Of a DNA stretch of 25,503 nt, positions 7,223-14,735 are shown in pieces. The position numbers and the translations under genes are program-made. The stretch is taken from positions 1-25,503 of IMG/VR virus record IMGVR_UViG_3300024351_000079; one strand, written 5' to 3'. Every line of letters starts with the position of its first letter. Within the stretch, counting starts at the first letter, position 1. The notes beneath the pieces were generated by a model. That model did no database searches, had not been told where the DNA came from, and saw only the letters and a list, made by a program, of their open reading frames with translations. The stretch is from a virus.

Positions 7223-8146
7223 TTAGGCCCACCCACCAATGTTGAGGTCTGAAGTGCCGGATATGGGGCCAAGAGGGCTAAACTTTTGCACCAACCCGTT
7301 CGATGTTGTCCAAGTTCCCGTATTTGAACCAAATGCGACCCCGGACGGATAAAACAAAAATTTAATGGTTCCGCCAACAGTCACTCTAATAGTTCCATTT
7401 ACAAAATAGCCTCTTGATTGCGCCGTAGTACCCATTGCAGCGGACGTGGTAAGCAGCGCTGAATTGCTGGTAGCTGTAGGGTCAATGATACAAAACCCAT
7501 CTGCGGTCGTATCCATATAGGTTTGCGTGCTACCAGCAACTTGACCAGATGCTCCAGCATAACAACAGGTAAAAGTTGCCCCTCCGCTACCAACCAAATG
7601 AACCTGCATTACAGGTGAAACCGCCGCTGCGCCTTTGTTATAAGGTATGTTTACTTCAAAATAATACAGAGTGTTGGCAATTACCGTGAACGCCGCGCCG
7701 TTAGAAAAATCAGTAAGGCCCAAAGTTGCGGAGGCAGAACTAGCCCCAAAAGGAGTCAAAATATCCACAAATGGTGACTCGATCAAGCCATCGTTTGCCC
7801 CAACAAGACCAGACCGCAAATACCCATCACCGTCTTGATAGATTGCTCGACCAGCAGATGTATCACAAAATACATCTTTTGTGCCTACACTGAAATTAAC
7901 TGCGCTTCCGCTGTTGCTAGAAGCTATTATTGTGTCTCTTGAAAGGGTTGTTCCCAAAGAAGTATATGTGCCAAGCCCCAATTCCCATTCGGATAACGTT
8001 TGATGGACGATTGCGTAATAGGTTGTATTTCCGTTACCAATTGAAGAAAAAGACTGAAATCCAGAACTTGCACCCAAAAGAGTAACCGTCCCCGTACCGT
8101 TAGTGGCCGTGGTTTCAAGGACTCGGTTACGGATTACAAGTGGCAT
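7223..8146 (-). CDS. tail/fibre-region structural protein, paralogue 3 of 3
   Basis: This 307-residue protein shares its first ~95 residues with the two upstream genes: NGTGTVTLLGA, GFQSFSSIGN, NTTYYAIVHQ, GLGTYTSLGTTLSR, SSNSGSAVNFSVGTKDVFC. The rest is different and beta-rich, with a distinctive VDILTPFG and a CCYAGASGQVAGST segment, and ends LNIGGWA as does paralogue 1. The gene starts eight bases after paralogue 2 with only a weak ribosome-binding site. The shared N-terminal domain is probably a virion attachment or trimerisation module and the variable part an exposed domain. That division of labour is inferred from the conservation pattern. Confidence 0.72.
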   Translation of the reverse strand: MPLVIRNRVLETTATNGTGTVTLLGASSGFQSFSSIGNGNTTYYAIVHQTLSEWELGLGTYTSLGTTLSRDTIIASSNSGSAVNFSVGTKDVFCDTSAGRAIYQDGDGYLRSGLVGANDGLIESPFVDILTPFGASSASATLGLTDFSNGAAFTVIANTLYYFEVNIPYNKGAAAVSPVMQVHLVGSGGATFTCCYAGASGQVAGSTQTYMDTTADGFCIIDPTATSNSALLTTSAAMGTTAQSRGYFVNGTIRVTVGGTIKFLFYPSGVAFGSNTGTWTTSNGLVQKFSPLGPISGTSDLNIGGWA

Positions 8147-8154
8147 ATCTAGAC

Positions 8155-9021
8155 CTATAAATACTCATCAACTTTGGCTATTCTTACATAGGAACCCGGT
8201 AACAGACTAAAGGCCGTCGACGAAAGGCTGTTCTGCACAACAGGCGTAAAATTACCGGCTGTTGATGACGTTGAAAATTGTCCAGACCCCCAAATACCGT
8301 GCGTCTGGTTTGTTTGCGCAGAACTAAAACCAATCAACTGAAGCGTGGTCGTTTGAAACACTTGATTTACAAAATTAAAAGTGTTTGCACTATTAAAATA
8401 GTTTGGCGACGTTGTATTGTATCCACCTACGCCGCCGTAAGAGATTGTCGATCCGGTGGCCGTTGTATTGAACCCAAGTCTAATTCCGTATGATGTTGCA
8501 CCCGCAGTTTTGTTAAACAGGTAACAAAAATCAAAAATGTAAAACGAGTTTGCCGCTACGGGGTAGCTAGGCGTGGCCGTAAAAACGTTTTGTATGGCTG
8601 TACTTGCAAGATACGTTATGGTTGAGGTGTTGGCAACCACAGCATACTGCATGGCAAGGCCGGGGGTCGATTGCCCAACAATAGTGTTTGGGAGCAAGCT
8701 GCTATTGTTTGTTGCGGATCTAGTGGCTGGGACAGAGCAAAACACATCTTTGGTTCCAGCGCTGAAATTAACCGCACTGCCACTGTTGCTGGAAGATATG
8801 ATGGTTGTTCTTGCTAACGTTGACCCGCTGGTTGTGTATGTACCAACCCCAGTTTCCCACTCAGTTGCGGACTGGTGAACTATTGCATAGTACGTTGTGT
8901 TTGCGTTCCCAATTGCAGACGCAAATGATTGAAACCCAGACACCGCACCGTCGAGCGTAAATGTGCCCGTGCCAGTTGTTGTGGACGTCTCTTTCACCCT
9001 GTCGGCAATAACGAACGCCAT
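8155..9021 (-). CDS. tail/fibre-region structural protein, paralogue 2 of 3
   Basis: The protein is 288 residues from the ATG that overlaps the upstream TAA (TAATG). An in-frame GTG three codons earlier was rejected because the ATG start gives MAFVIADRV, matching the start of paralogue 1. The first ~95 residues carry the shared domain (TTTGTGTFTLDGAVSGFQSF, NANTTYYAIVHQS, SAVNFSAGTKDVFC). Residues beyond ~100 are unlike the other two paralogues, and the protein ends in RIAKVDEYL instead of the NIGGWA tail. Beta-rich composition and position among fibre genes suggest a virion surface protein. Confidence 0.72.
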   Translation of the reverse strand: MAFVIADRVKETSTTTGTGTFTLDGAVSGFQSFASAIGNANTTYYAIVHQSATEWETGVGTYTTSGSTLARTTIISSSNSGSAVNFSAGTKDVFCSVPATRSATNNSSLLPNTIVGQSTPGLAMQYAVVANTSTITYLASTAIQNVFTATPSYPVAANSFYIFDFCYLFNKTAGATSYGIRLGFNTTATGSTISYGGVGGYNTTSPNYFNSANTFNFVNQVFQTTTLQLIGFSSAQTNQTHGIWGSGQFSTSSTAGNFTPVVQNSLSSTAFSLLPGSYVRIAKVDEYL

Positions 9022-9917
9022 TATGCCCACCCCCCGATGTTGATGTTACCACCTGTCGATGAGCCTATGGGTGTGATTTTGAAATACGAACCGGCTCGTA
9101 ACGACCAAGATTGGCCGGGGGAAACGTTGATGTTTAACTGCGGTGTGAACGTACCACCTGCGTTAATTAAGACGCCTCCCCTAGCAATAATGCCGGTTGT
9201 GTTTTGGGTGGTGTAGCCAGCGCGAATTTGTTGAATTGCGGTCTGCCCAGAACCAAAAACGCATGGCCCCGCATCATAAGCAGACCCAATCCCAGCACCT
9301 TGCGCCAAACTATAACCAGAAAACTGAATGCTTGTTATAGTTGCGGTACCACCCCACGCCAAAGAAATTGTGTGGGATGTTGATGTTGCCGGTTTGGTGA
9401 GCAGGTAATACAACTCAAATATGTAGAACGTCGATGCTTTGAGTGTGATTGAAGGTGTTGACGTAAACACAGCGAATGAACCCGTTTGGTTAGACGGGTA
9501 TGTAACGCTTGCTCCGTTAGAGATTATGTAATATGCGGGCAACAAATTAGGAGACGCCTGCCCCCTAAAAGCGTACCCGTTTGCGTCCTCAATTGCTAAA
9601 TTTGAGTCGTTTGTAGGGCCCGGAGCGGCCTGAACGCAGAATACCTTTTTGGTTCCCGCGCTAAAGTTCACAGCAGCGTTGCTGTTACTCGACGCAATTA
9701 CTGTTGTTCTGGCAAGCGTTGTGCCGCTGGAGGTGTAAGTACCAAGACCGACCTCCCATTCGTTTAGTCTTGTATGGACAACTGCGTAATATGTGGTGTT
9801 TGCGTTGCCAATCGCGGCAAAAGACTGAGAGCCCGAAACAGCACCGGCCAGTGTTAGTGTGCCGGTGCCTGTTGTCGTTGTAGTCTCTTGTACACGGTCG
9901 GCAACGACGAACGCCAT
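9021..9917 (-). CDS. tail/fibre-region structural protein, paralogue 1 of 3
   Basis: This 298-residue protein is first in a row of three paralogues. The N-terminal ~95 residues (MAFVVADRVQET, GTGTLTLAGAVSGSQSF, NANTTYYAVVH, LARTTVIASSNSNAAVNFSAGTKKVFC) define a domain shared with the next two genes. The middle has LKASTFYIFELYYLLTK, similar in layout to NSFYIFDFCYLFNK of paralogue 2, so the conservation may extend in weak form further down. It ends GGNINIGGWA. ATG directly abuts the TAA of the 59-residue gene upstream. It is a likely virion protein at the tail or fibre; the exact role is not known. Confidence 0.72.
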   Translation of the reverse strand: MAFVVADRVQETTTTTGTGTLTLAGAVSGSQSFAAIGNANTTYYAVVHTRLNEWEVGLGTYTSSGTTLARTTVIASSNSNAAVNFSAGTKKVFCVQAAPGPTNDSNLAIEDANGYAFRGQASPNLLPAYYIISNGASVTYPSNQTGSFAVFTSTPSITLKASTFYIFELYYLLTKPATSTSHTISLAWGGTATITSIQFSGYSLAQGAGIGSAYDAGPCVFGSGQTAIQQIRAGYTTQNTTGIIARGGVLINAGGTFTPQLNINVSPGQSWSLRAGSYFKITPIGSSTGGNINIGGWA

Positions 9918-10097
9918 TTACGCCTCGGTCAGAGCGTCTTCCGCAAACCAGCGCTGTTGAATTTGGCCATCAGCGTCCGTCCACTCAATCAAGTAGAAAA
10001 ACTGGCCATCTTCATCCATGCGCAACGCAAGAACAGGCCCGCTAGGAACAACTGCACGAGTCTTGACGTTAGTGCCTTTGCTAAATTTCGTTGCCAT
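9918..10097 (-). CDS. 59-residue conserved small protein, SH3/KOW-like
   Basis: The frame runs from an ATG preceded by AGGAG at six bases to a TAA touching the next ATG. The product begins MATKFSKGTNVKTRAVVPSG, continues with PVLALRMDEDGQFFYLIEWTD and ends with QQRWFAEDALTEA. The K-G-x-x-V-x-x-x-A start, a strand-rich middle and the RWFAEDxL end match a recurring short phage protein seen near structural genes, with a size and strand pattern like an SH3 or KOW barrel. Its function is unknown. Confidence 0.7.
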   Translation of the reverse strand: MATKFSKGTNVKTRAVVPSGPVLALRMDEDGQFFYLIEWTDADGQIQQRWFAEDALTEA

Positions 10098-10109
10098 TTG
10101 ATGCTCCTA

Positions 10110-10691
10110 TTAAGCGGTCAGGTTGAAGGTGTAGGTGACGGTCAGAATGTCGCCGTTCACAACGTCACGATCACCGGGCGCTTGAAAATCAGCGGCTGAG
10201 AACAAAATGCCGGTGGTGCCACCCTTGGTGCTGTTGTTGGTCAAAAACGCCCCGGCAATCTTCACTGATGCGTTCATGTTAAAAGTCGCGGGAGACAGCG
10301 TGTTGGAAATGACAGACGGGTTAGCGCTGGTGGCGGAACCAAAGCTGCAGCCCGGGCGAGTGGCGTTACTGTACGATACAGATTCAGTCCAACCAGCATG
10401 GGACGACATTGTGTCAGTCGCCGCAAAATTAGTAGATGAAGCAGGGCCAATAATCAAACCCAAATACCAAGCTGCAGTGTAAGAACTGCCGTTAAAGTAT
10501 TGGGTGTTCATGTCTTGCAACCCGACGTTTACAACCAAATTGGGAAACTCTTCTTCCCACTTTAAGTTGCCGTCTTTATCGTAACAAGCCATTTTATAAA
10601 CGCCTTGTGCGCGGGTGCTTTCCGTTGACCCACGAACAGCTTGAACAAGGCCATGCGCGGTTTCTGAAGCTTTGGAAGTTTCTACTGACAT
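10110..10691 (-). CDS. virion structural protein (tail-region, conserved family)
   Basis: This 193-residue protein starts MSVETSKASETAHGLVQAV with GGAG seven bases upstream. A first part reads GVYKMACYDKDGNLKWEEEFPNLVVNVG, followed by LQDMNTQYFNGSSYTAAWYLGLI, then a beta-rich Ser/Thr-rich part ending GDRDVVNGDILTVTYTFNLTA. Phage proteins with CYDKDGxLKWxxxxxNLVxxxGLxxMx and a terminal GDxLxVTYTF are common in structural blocks, and this is a good match by eye. It lies right after a similarly frequent 137-residue structural protein. The exact location in the virion is not known to me. Confidence 0.7.
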   Translation of the reverse strand: MSVETSKASETAHGLVQAVRGSTESTRAQGVYKMACYDKDGNLKWEEEFPNLVVNVGLQDMNTQYFNGSSYTAAWYLGLIIGPASSTNFAATDTMSSHAGWTESVSYSNATRPGCSFGSATSANPSVISNTLSPATFNMNASVKIAGAFLTNNSTKGGTTGILFSAADFQAPGDRDVVNGDILTVTYTFNLTA

Positions 10692-10700
10692 GATTACTCC

Positions 10701-11114
10701 TTAGTTTGAACTGCGAATTAACGCAGAAGTGGCGGTGTTTGTCGGCATCACAACGGTAAAGTTGGATGAGGTTTTGTCAGAGCCAAAATCCAGCACCGCG
10801 ATGGATTTATTACTCTTTGACGCATTGTATATTAAGGCACATCGCGCAGTCACGTTTGCACTGAACTGCACATTGTTAAAGTTAACATACGCGGTGTACC
10901 CAGAGGTGTTGATCGTAACGCCAGTCAGCACCACGCCCCCAGCAGCATAGCCACCACCAGACACTTCATTGCTCGTCGTGTACTGAGTGGTGTCAGCGTT
11001 CAAGTTAGCGTTGCCCGTGTAGAGCGCCATCTTGAGCGTATCAGTGGTCAGGTTATGAACCGCCTGATACAACTCGGCCTTGAAGCTGGTGGTCTGTGTT
11101 TGTACGATGCTCAC
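10701..11114 (-). CDS. virion structural protein, 137 residues, GTG start
   Basis: The recognisable features in order are TTSFKAELYQAVHNLTTDTLKMALYTGNANL, EVSGGGYAAGGVVL, AYVNFNNVQFSANVTARCALIYN and SIAVLDFGSDKTSSNFTVVMP (each cited by its positions in a continuous run: about residues 8-38, 50-63, 74-95 and 103-123). This beta-rich layout is a frequent family in phage tail regions. The start is a GTG inside a GTGA overlap with the adaptor stop; the next in-frame ATG would delete the conserved N-terminus. A plausible role is a small tail or fibre-base protein. Function is not established. Confidence 0.7.
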   Translation of the reverse strand: MSIVQTQTTSFKAELYQAVHNLTTDTLKMALYTGNANLNADTTQYTTSNEVSGGGYAAGGVVLTGVTINTSGYTAYVNFNNVQFSANVTARCALIYNASKSNKSIAVLDFGSDKTSSNFTVVMPTNTATSALIRSSN

Positions 11115-11776
11115 GATACAGCAACCCTAACTTGGCCGTCACGATACGCATCCATACGCTGCTTGCCGTCGCCCAGATTCTTGAGCAGAGCAATTGCTTG
11201 AACATAGCGATCGTTGTAGAGCTTGATCAGGTCAGGTTCACCCTTCATGTAGGTGAGCGCCTCCCACAACGAACCATTCAACAACGCAGAGTCAAAATTG
11301 TCACCAAGCCACGAAGATCCGGCTGAGACGATCGACGCGGGATAGTAGTAATAGTGAAGCTCCGCAGCATAAGAAGTGTCTGGGGTAGGCCCAAGAATGA
11401 AAGTCAGTTCATTGGGGTTAGTGCTATTTGGGCCAAAAATAGCGTAGTGCTTGGGAGCACCCTGAGTGCTTGGGTTGGGGTAAGCCTCCCGCATGAAGTT
11501 CACGTCTTTATTCAGCAAATACGTGTAGCTACCACCGTTTGCCGGGTATATAGCGAGGCTGTACGCAGACAAAAAATCCAAAGGGCACGACAAGTATTGG
11601 TTGCCTTGAGTCAGAACGCCAGTAACGTTCTTGCGCAGGTTGGCAAGTTGCACCGTGTTGTAGATGCGTTGCTCAGCCTGCTTGATGAACGTATCAATAA
11701 TGTCAGGGTTTGTGGAATAGTCAAAGCTATTCTCAGCGTAGTCCTGAATTGCAGTGACGAGTTCTGAATAAAGCAT
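11111..11776 (-). CDS. head-tail adaptor protein (SU10-like family)
   Basis: The protein has 221 residues from the ATG giving MLYSELVTAIQDYAENSF, preceded by GAGG at a suitable distance and seven bases after the upstream stop. The longer open frame upstream lacks conserved features. Helical N-terminal part (IQDYAENSF...FIKQAEQRIYNTVQL), then PLDFLSAYSLAI, LLNKDVNFMREAYP, ELTFILGPTPD, ELHYYYYPASI, SWLGDNFDSALLNGSLWEALTYMKGE and a final RMDAYRDGQVRVAVS. This chain of motifs is characteristic of SU10-type adaptors that bind below the portal and receive the tail. It implies a short-tailed or connector-built virion. Confidence 0.8.
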   Translation of the reverse strand: MLYSELVTAIQDYAENSFDYSTNPDIIDTFIKQAEQRIYNTVQLANLRKNVTGVLTQGNQYLSCPLDFLSAYSLAIYPANGGSYTYLLNKDVNFMREAYPNPSTQGAPKHYAIFGPNSTNPNELTFILGPTPDTSYAAELHYYYYPASIVSAGSSWLGDNFDSALLNGSLWEALTYMKGEPDLIKLYNDRYVQAIALLKNLGDGKQRMDAYRDGQVRVAVS

Positions 11777-11783
11777 AAGTACC

Positions 11784-12047
11784 TCAGGCCATGGGGCCGC
11801 GAGCAATACGCCCTTTAGTTGCCGCTCCGTTGCCACGAGTCTCAATACCCGTAGTTTTAGCAGCAGGGTAGTTGCCTTTGCTGAGCCCGCCAACAGATGG
11901 ATTCATTTCATTGATGCGACTAGCGCCAGTCTGCACAGGCAGAACGGTAGCGGCATCGACTTTTTTACCTTGCATTGTGTGCGGCTCGGCGTAAACGCCA
12001 GCGTCACCCACTTCTTTGCCCATCATTTTTGCGCTGTATTTGGCCAT
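11784..12047 (-). CDS. small basic phage protein with TGIETRGxGAATKG motif
   Basis: An 87-residue protein beginning MAKYSAKMMGKEVGDAGVYAEPHTM and ending KTTGIETRGNGAATKGRIARGPMA. The C-terminal segment (residues 65-80) is a variant of the D-G-I-x-x-[RK]-G-x-x-[TK]-[KR]-G motif found in three other small proteins 2-3 kb upstream. It follows a 52-residue gene by one base and precedes the head-tail adaptor. The N-terminal MAKYSxKMMGKEVG is also recurrent in phage small proteins. Function is unknown; a virion or DNA-associated role is inferred from basic charge and position. Confidence 0.65.
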   Translation of the reverse strand: MAKYSAKMMGKEVGDAGVYAEPHTMQGKKVDAATVLPVQTGASRINEMNPSVGGLSKGNYPAAKTTGIETRGNGAATKGRIARGPMA

Positions 12048-12048
12048 A

Positions 12049-12207
12049 TTAGCCTCCGCGTTGGTTCATGGCACGAGCCATGTTGCGGCCATACTTGCGC
12101 ATGGCTTCGCCGGTCACGCCGCCTTTGGCCATCTTCTTGCCATGCATGCGCTTCTCGTGTGCTTTCACTTCTTTGTCGGCGATTGCCTTAACCTGTTTCT
12201 TGTCCAT
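12049..12207 (-). CDS. 52-residue basic KGG protein
   Basis: ATG is preceded by AAAGGAG at six bases, and TAA is one base from the next ATG. The product starts MDKKQVKAIADKEVKAHEKR, continues MHGKKMAKGGVTGEAMRKYG and ends RNMARAMNQRGG. The pattern K-x-x-x-x-ADKEVKxHEKRMH followed by KGGVT and KYGRNMARxxNQ recurs in other phages as a tiny conserved protein. It is about one third Lys, Arg and His. KGG at residues 28-30 links it to the other small basic proteins of this module. Possible roles are nucleic-acid binding or a minor virion component; neither is shown. Confidence 0.72.
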   Translation of the reverse strand: MDKKQVKAIADKEVKAHEKRMHGKKMAKGGVTGEAMRKYGRNMARAMNQRGG

Positions 12208-12218
12208 TTCTGGCTCCT

Positions 12219-12602
12219 TTAAGATACCGATACTGTACCAACACTTGTCGTTCCCACCAAGTAGTTTGGGGTCAAACCCGTGTCAAAAAAACTTGCCCCA
12301 CCCACCGGGTTCCAACCCCACTGGATGTCCCGGGAACCGCCAGCGGAGAATCCGTTGACGTCCACTCCAGACGTTACATAGGTAGTATCCTTCCTTGGTT
12401 CCCGCACGGCTTGCGGGTCATCTACGGGGTACATACCTAACTGCAACTGGGGATGGTCGGGATCCCAGCACTCTTCGCATACCTTGAGCTGGTACAACTT
12501 GGTCTTGATGACCTCGTACTTTAGCTTTTTGAGCTTGAATTGCTGCCCGCAGCGGTCGCACATGGCGATACTGAACTTGCCGGACGCAAAACGATTGCCC
12601 AT
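12219..12602 (-). CDS. zinc-ribbon protein of the connector region
   Basis: The 127-residue protein has CDRC (Cys 15 and 18) and CEEC (Cys 42 and 45) separated by 23 residues, a zinc-ribbon arrangement, followed by WDPDHPQLQLGMYPVDDPQAVREPRKD, a signature that recurs in phages next to connector genes. The C-terminal third is Gly/Ser/Thr-rich and looks disordered or virion-exposed. Its ATG overlaps the upstream TAA by one base. A zinc-stabilised minor virion or assembly protein is plausible. I found no enzymatic motif. Confidence 0.7.
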   Translation of the reverse strand: MGNRFASGKFSIAMCDRCGQQFKLKKLKYEVIKTKLYQLKVCEECWDPDHPQLQLGMYPVDDPQAVREPRKDTTYVTSGVDVNGFSAGGSRDIQWGWNPVGGASFFDTGLTPNYLVGTTSVGTVSVS

Positions 12603-13537
12603 TAAGGCGTGCCCCCACCAATGAACTGCTGACGAGGCACAAACCGAACTGCGGCTTTCTCTCGGTCTTCGCCAGCGGCCAGCTCAAACTGCTCCATGTA
12701 GGCCATCTTGAGCATTTCAACACGCTGCATCAACTCAGGCACTTTCATGGCAATGTGGTACGCCAAACCTGCCGTAACAGCGGGCAGGAAGCGGAAATTC
12801 ATGTCGGCAATCTCAGCACCAGCCCCAGCATCCTGCACTCGGCGCATGCGCCAGTAAGCAAACGTATATGTCGTGGTGTTGTCCGGAGTTGGCCAAACTG
12901 TGATGGCGGGGAGCTGATTCCAATACACGGGGGTGTTGGACGCATGTGACGCAACGGTTGTGCCATTCTGAGCCCGAACACAGCCATTCAGGGTATTCCC
13001 TGAGATATATTGGTAAAAAATGGTTTCAATACCAAGATTTATGTACCCAAATGCGGGTAAACCCTCGGTAGAAGACAAGGTGATTGTGGTGTCAGAAGTG
13101 CCAATCGAGACCGCCAAAGTGGCCCCAGTGGGGTTCACATTGCCCGAATAGCGCTGAATCCAGACCTGAATCGGTCGGCCTTGAGCTAATTTGTTAGGGA
13201 TCGTAGCGTACGTAGAAACACTAATACGCGTGATGTTTAGATCTGCCTGCGTAGACGCTGTGTTTGCGCCCGTACGTATAACATGCTCAAGCAAATCGAT
13301 GGTGTCGGTCGGCAGTGGGTAGGTGTTCAAGCCAGCTTGCAACGTGATTGTGCCCGGCTCAATCGTCCACATGTTGATGCCACGGTTCGCCCACTCAATG
13401 GTCATCAAGTTCATGGAACGACGAGCAGTACGCAGGTCGTAACCAGAACGCATTTCACGGCCAGCACGCTCCCACGCTTCCTCGGCTATTTCCGTGAAGT
13501 CAAGGTTGAAGAGTGCTGTACCGGTAGTATTTGCCAT
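12602..13537 (-). CDS. head-tail connector / tail-tubular-type protein
   Basis: This 311-residue protein has an N-terminal helical part (DFTEIAEEAWERAGREMRSG, then TARRSMNLMTIEWANRGINMW), a strand region with YPLPTDTIDLLEHVI, then RISVSTYATIPNKLAQGRPIQVWIQR, typical of phage connector or tail-tubular proteins. About residues 136-205 form an inserted beta-rich domain (DTTITLSSTEGLP...NTLNGCVRAQNGTTVASH) whose NTLxGCxRxxxGTxAxxH pattern also occurs in tail fibres. The C-terminus returns to helices (AYHIAMKVPELMQRVEMLKMAYMEQFELA). ATG directly follows the upstream TAA. The role is inferred as joining portal, adaptor and tail. Confidence 0.72.
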   Translation of the reverse strand: MANTTGTALFNLDFTEIAEEAWERAGREMRSGYDLRTARRSMNLMTIEWANRGINMWTIEPGTITLQAGLNTYPLPTDTIDLLEHVIRTGANTASTQADLNITRISVSTYATIPNKLAQGRPIQVWIQRYSGNVNPTGATLAVSIGTSDTTITLSSTEGLPAFGYINLGIETIFYQYISGNTLNGCVRAQNGTTVASHASNTPVYWNQLPAITVWPTPDNTTTYTFAYWRMRRVQDAGAGAEIADMNFRFLPAVTAGLAYHIAMKVPELMQRVEMLKMAYMEQFELAAGEDREKAAVRFVPRQQFIGGGTP

Positions 13538-13789
13538 TTACTTGCCCTTTGCGGCTCTCATGTTGTCAATGAGGTTTGGGTACGGACGACCAGCGGCTTT
13601 TGCCGCAGCTTTGGCACTTGCTTTCTTGGCGGGGCTAAGTTTTTTGTGTTTCTTAGCCGGATTGGGGGTATCCCAAACTTCTCCGCCTTCGGCAAACTGA
13701 TCAAAATCAGTGTCATCCCGGCGGGCTTTACGCTTCGCCTTGGGCATTTTGCTGGGCATTACAGCGCCCATACCACGGCTGGCCATCAT
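13538..13789 (-). CDS. 83-residue basic protein with histone-H1-like Lys/Ala tail
   Basis: The start at 13789 is chosen because it forms an ATGA overlap with the upstream gene; a longer frame begins 24 bases earlier within that gene. The N-terminal 26 residues are Met/Lys/Arg-rich; DDTDFDQFAEGGEVWD (27-40) carries an EGG version of the local KGG motif, and AKKHKKLSPAKKASAKAAAK (45-64) looks like the Lys/Ala tails of linker histones, ending AGRPYPNLIDNMRAAKGK. It may bind DNA or pack inside the head. Family unknown. Confidence 0.62.
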   Translation of the reverse strand: MMASRGMGAVMPSKMPKAKRKARRDDTDFDQFAEGGEVWDTPNPAKKHKKLSPAKKASAKAAAKAAGRPYPNLIDNMRAAKGK

Positions 13790-14085
13790 TTTTTGGCCAT
13801 TCCACCACCGCACATGACGATGGTTCCACGAGTTTTACCCCGTTGGGCGATGCCGTCGGCGCGTTTGGAAGCAGTCATACCGCCCTTGGCGTAACGGTCG
13901 GGAGACGGCATGATTTGGTTGTAGGTAGCCCCTGCAGACTCGCTAGCAGCAGCGTCCTTGACCTCTTGCAAATCCTGTTCACGACGTTTGCGCTCTTCAG
14001 GCGTCACAACATCTTCCAAAGTCGTCCCGGGACGCCGGGGTTTGTACCGGCGTTTCATTTCCTCTTTGGACATCATATTGGGCAT
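13786..14085 (-). CDS. 99-residue basic protein with KGG and RADGIAQRGKTRG motifs
   Basis: ATG has AAGGAG seven bases upstream. The N-terminal half is very charged (KEEMKRRYKPRRPG, PEERKRREQDLQEVKD) and likely helical. The C-terminal part has AKGG (66-69), SKRADGIAQRGKTRG (73-87) and MCGGGMAKK. The second motif is nearly identical in protein sequence to residues 74-88 of the 91-residue protein encoded at 14736-15011, while the two DNA stretches differ at most third positions. This points to selection on the peptide and not to a recent copy. Function unknown. Confidence 0.68.
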   Translation of the reverse strand: MPNMMSKEEMKRRYKPRRPGTTLEDVVTPEERKRREQDLQEVKDAAASESAGATYNQIMPSPDRYAKGGMTASKRADGIAQRGKTRGTIVMCGGGMAKK

Positions 14086-14094
14086 GTTGGCTCC

Positions 14095-14499
14095 TTAGCA
14101 GGCTTTGCCGCCTTTTTTCATGCCTTTGTTACCGGGCATGACGATTTGTTTGCCTTTGGTGTGGCCTTTGGAGACAATGCCGTCGCGGCTGGGGGCAGCC
14201 GTACGCACTTTGCCCATGGCGCTGGGCTTCACAGAACCGCCTTTTTTCATAGCTTTCATTTCAGATTCCTCATGTTTGATCATGGACTTGGGGGCACCTT
14301 TAGCTTTCATGAAGCCAACTTCTTTCTTCACCATCGCTTTAGATTCTTTCATCTCTCCACCTTTTGCAAATTTTTGGCCTTTATCGGCCTCTACGTATTC
14401 CTTGCCAACCTTTTGTGGGATGCCAAGGCGCTTTGCTGCGGCGGGATCATGAGCGACCATCGCCATCAGATTGTGTTGTTTTTTGCTAGTTGAGGGCAC
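14095..14499 (-). CDS. 134-residue Lys-rich protein, DUF3008-like N-terminus, three KGG motifs
   Basis: The start is a GTG with AGGA eight bases upstream, inside a 14-base overlap with the upstream gene. This gives MPSTSKKQHNLMAMV, matching the conserved start of DUF3008-like small proteins (P-x-x-S-K-x-Q-x-x-x-M), followed by AAKRLGIPQKVGKEYVEADK. The rest is Lys/Met-rich with KGG at residues 46-48, 86-88 and 129-131 and SRDGIVSKGHTKGK (104-117), a third version of the local DGI motif. It ends in Lys-Ala-Cys. Charge and repeats suggest nucleic-acid binding or a virion-internal role, both inferred. Confidence 0.7.
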   Translation of the reverse strand: MPSTSKKQHNLMAMVAHDPAAAKRLGIPQKVGKEYVEADKGQKFAKGGEMKESKAMVKKEVGFMKAKGAPKSMIKHEESEMKAMKKGGSVKPSAMGKVRTAAPSRDGIVSKGHTKGKQIVMPGNKGMKKGGKAC

Positions 14500-14734
14500 T
14501 TCTCTGTTCCTTCATGAAGTCATCGATCTTCTTTTCTAGCCGATCCAACCTGTCCAACACTCGGTTGATGTCGGTGTGGACTTCCTGTTTGGTCACATAC
14601 TCCTTGGCGATTTCCTCGCGCGTTCGGTTGAGGAGTATCTGCACCCTTAGAAGTTCCGCAGACTTCTCTCTCAAGCTCCATCCGAGAAGCCCAAGAAATG
14701 TAGTCAGCAAGGCGTTCCATATCATCAGTTCCAT
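14486..14734 (-). CDS. 82-residue membrane-anchored coiled-coil protein
   Basis: An N-terminal hydrophobic segment (MELMIWNALLTTFLGLLGW) is followed by a long charged helix with TREEIAKEYVTKQEVHTDIN and a clear coiled-coil stretch (VLDRLDRLEKKIDDFMKEQ, about residues 58-77). Similar proteins with R-E-E-I-A-x-x-Y-V-T-x-x-E-V are common in phages and are usually unannotated. It is one base from the upstream stop and lies inside the run of small basic genes. It could be a lysis accessory or virion ejection component. There is no direct evidence for either. Confidence 0.65.
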   Translation of the reverse strand: MELMIWNALLTTFLGLLGWSLREKSAELLRVQILLNRTREEIAKEYVTKQEVHTDINRVLDRLDRLEKKIDDFMKEQRSALN

Positions 14735-14735
14735 T

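Noticed and set aside
11777-11893. N-terminal extension of the head-tail adaptor frame
   Set aside because: It overlaps the 87-residue gene, adds a non-conserved sequence and loses the well-placed GAGG before the ATG at 11776.
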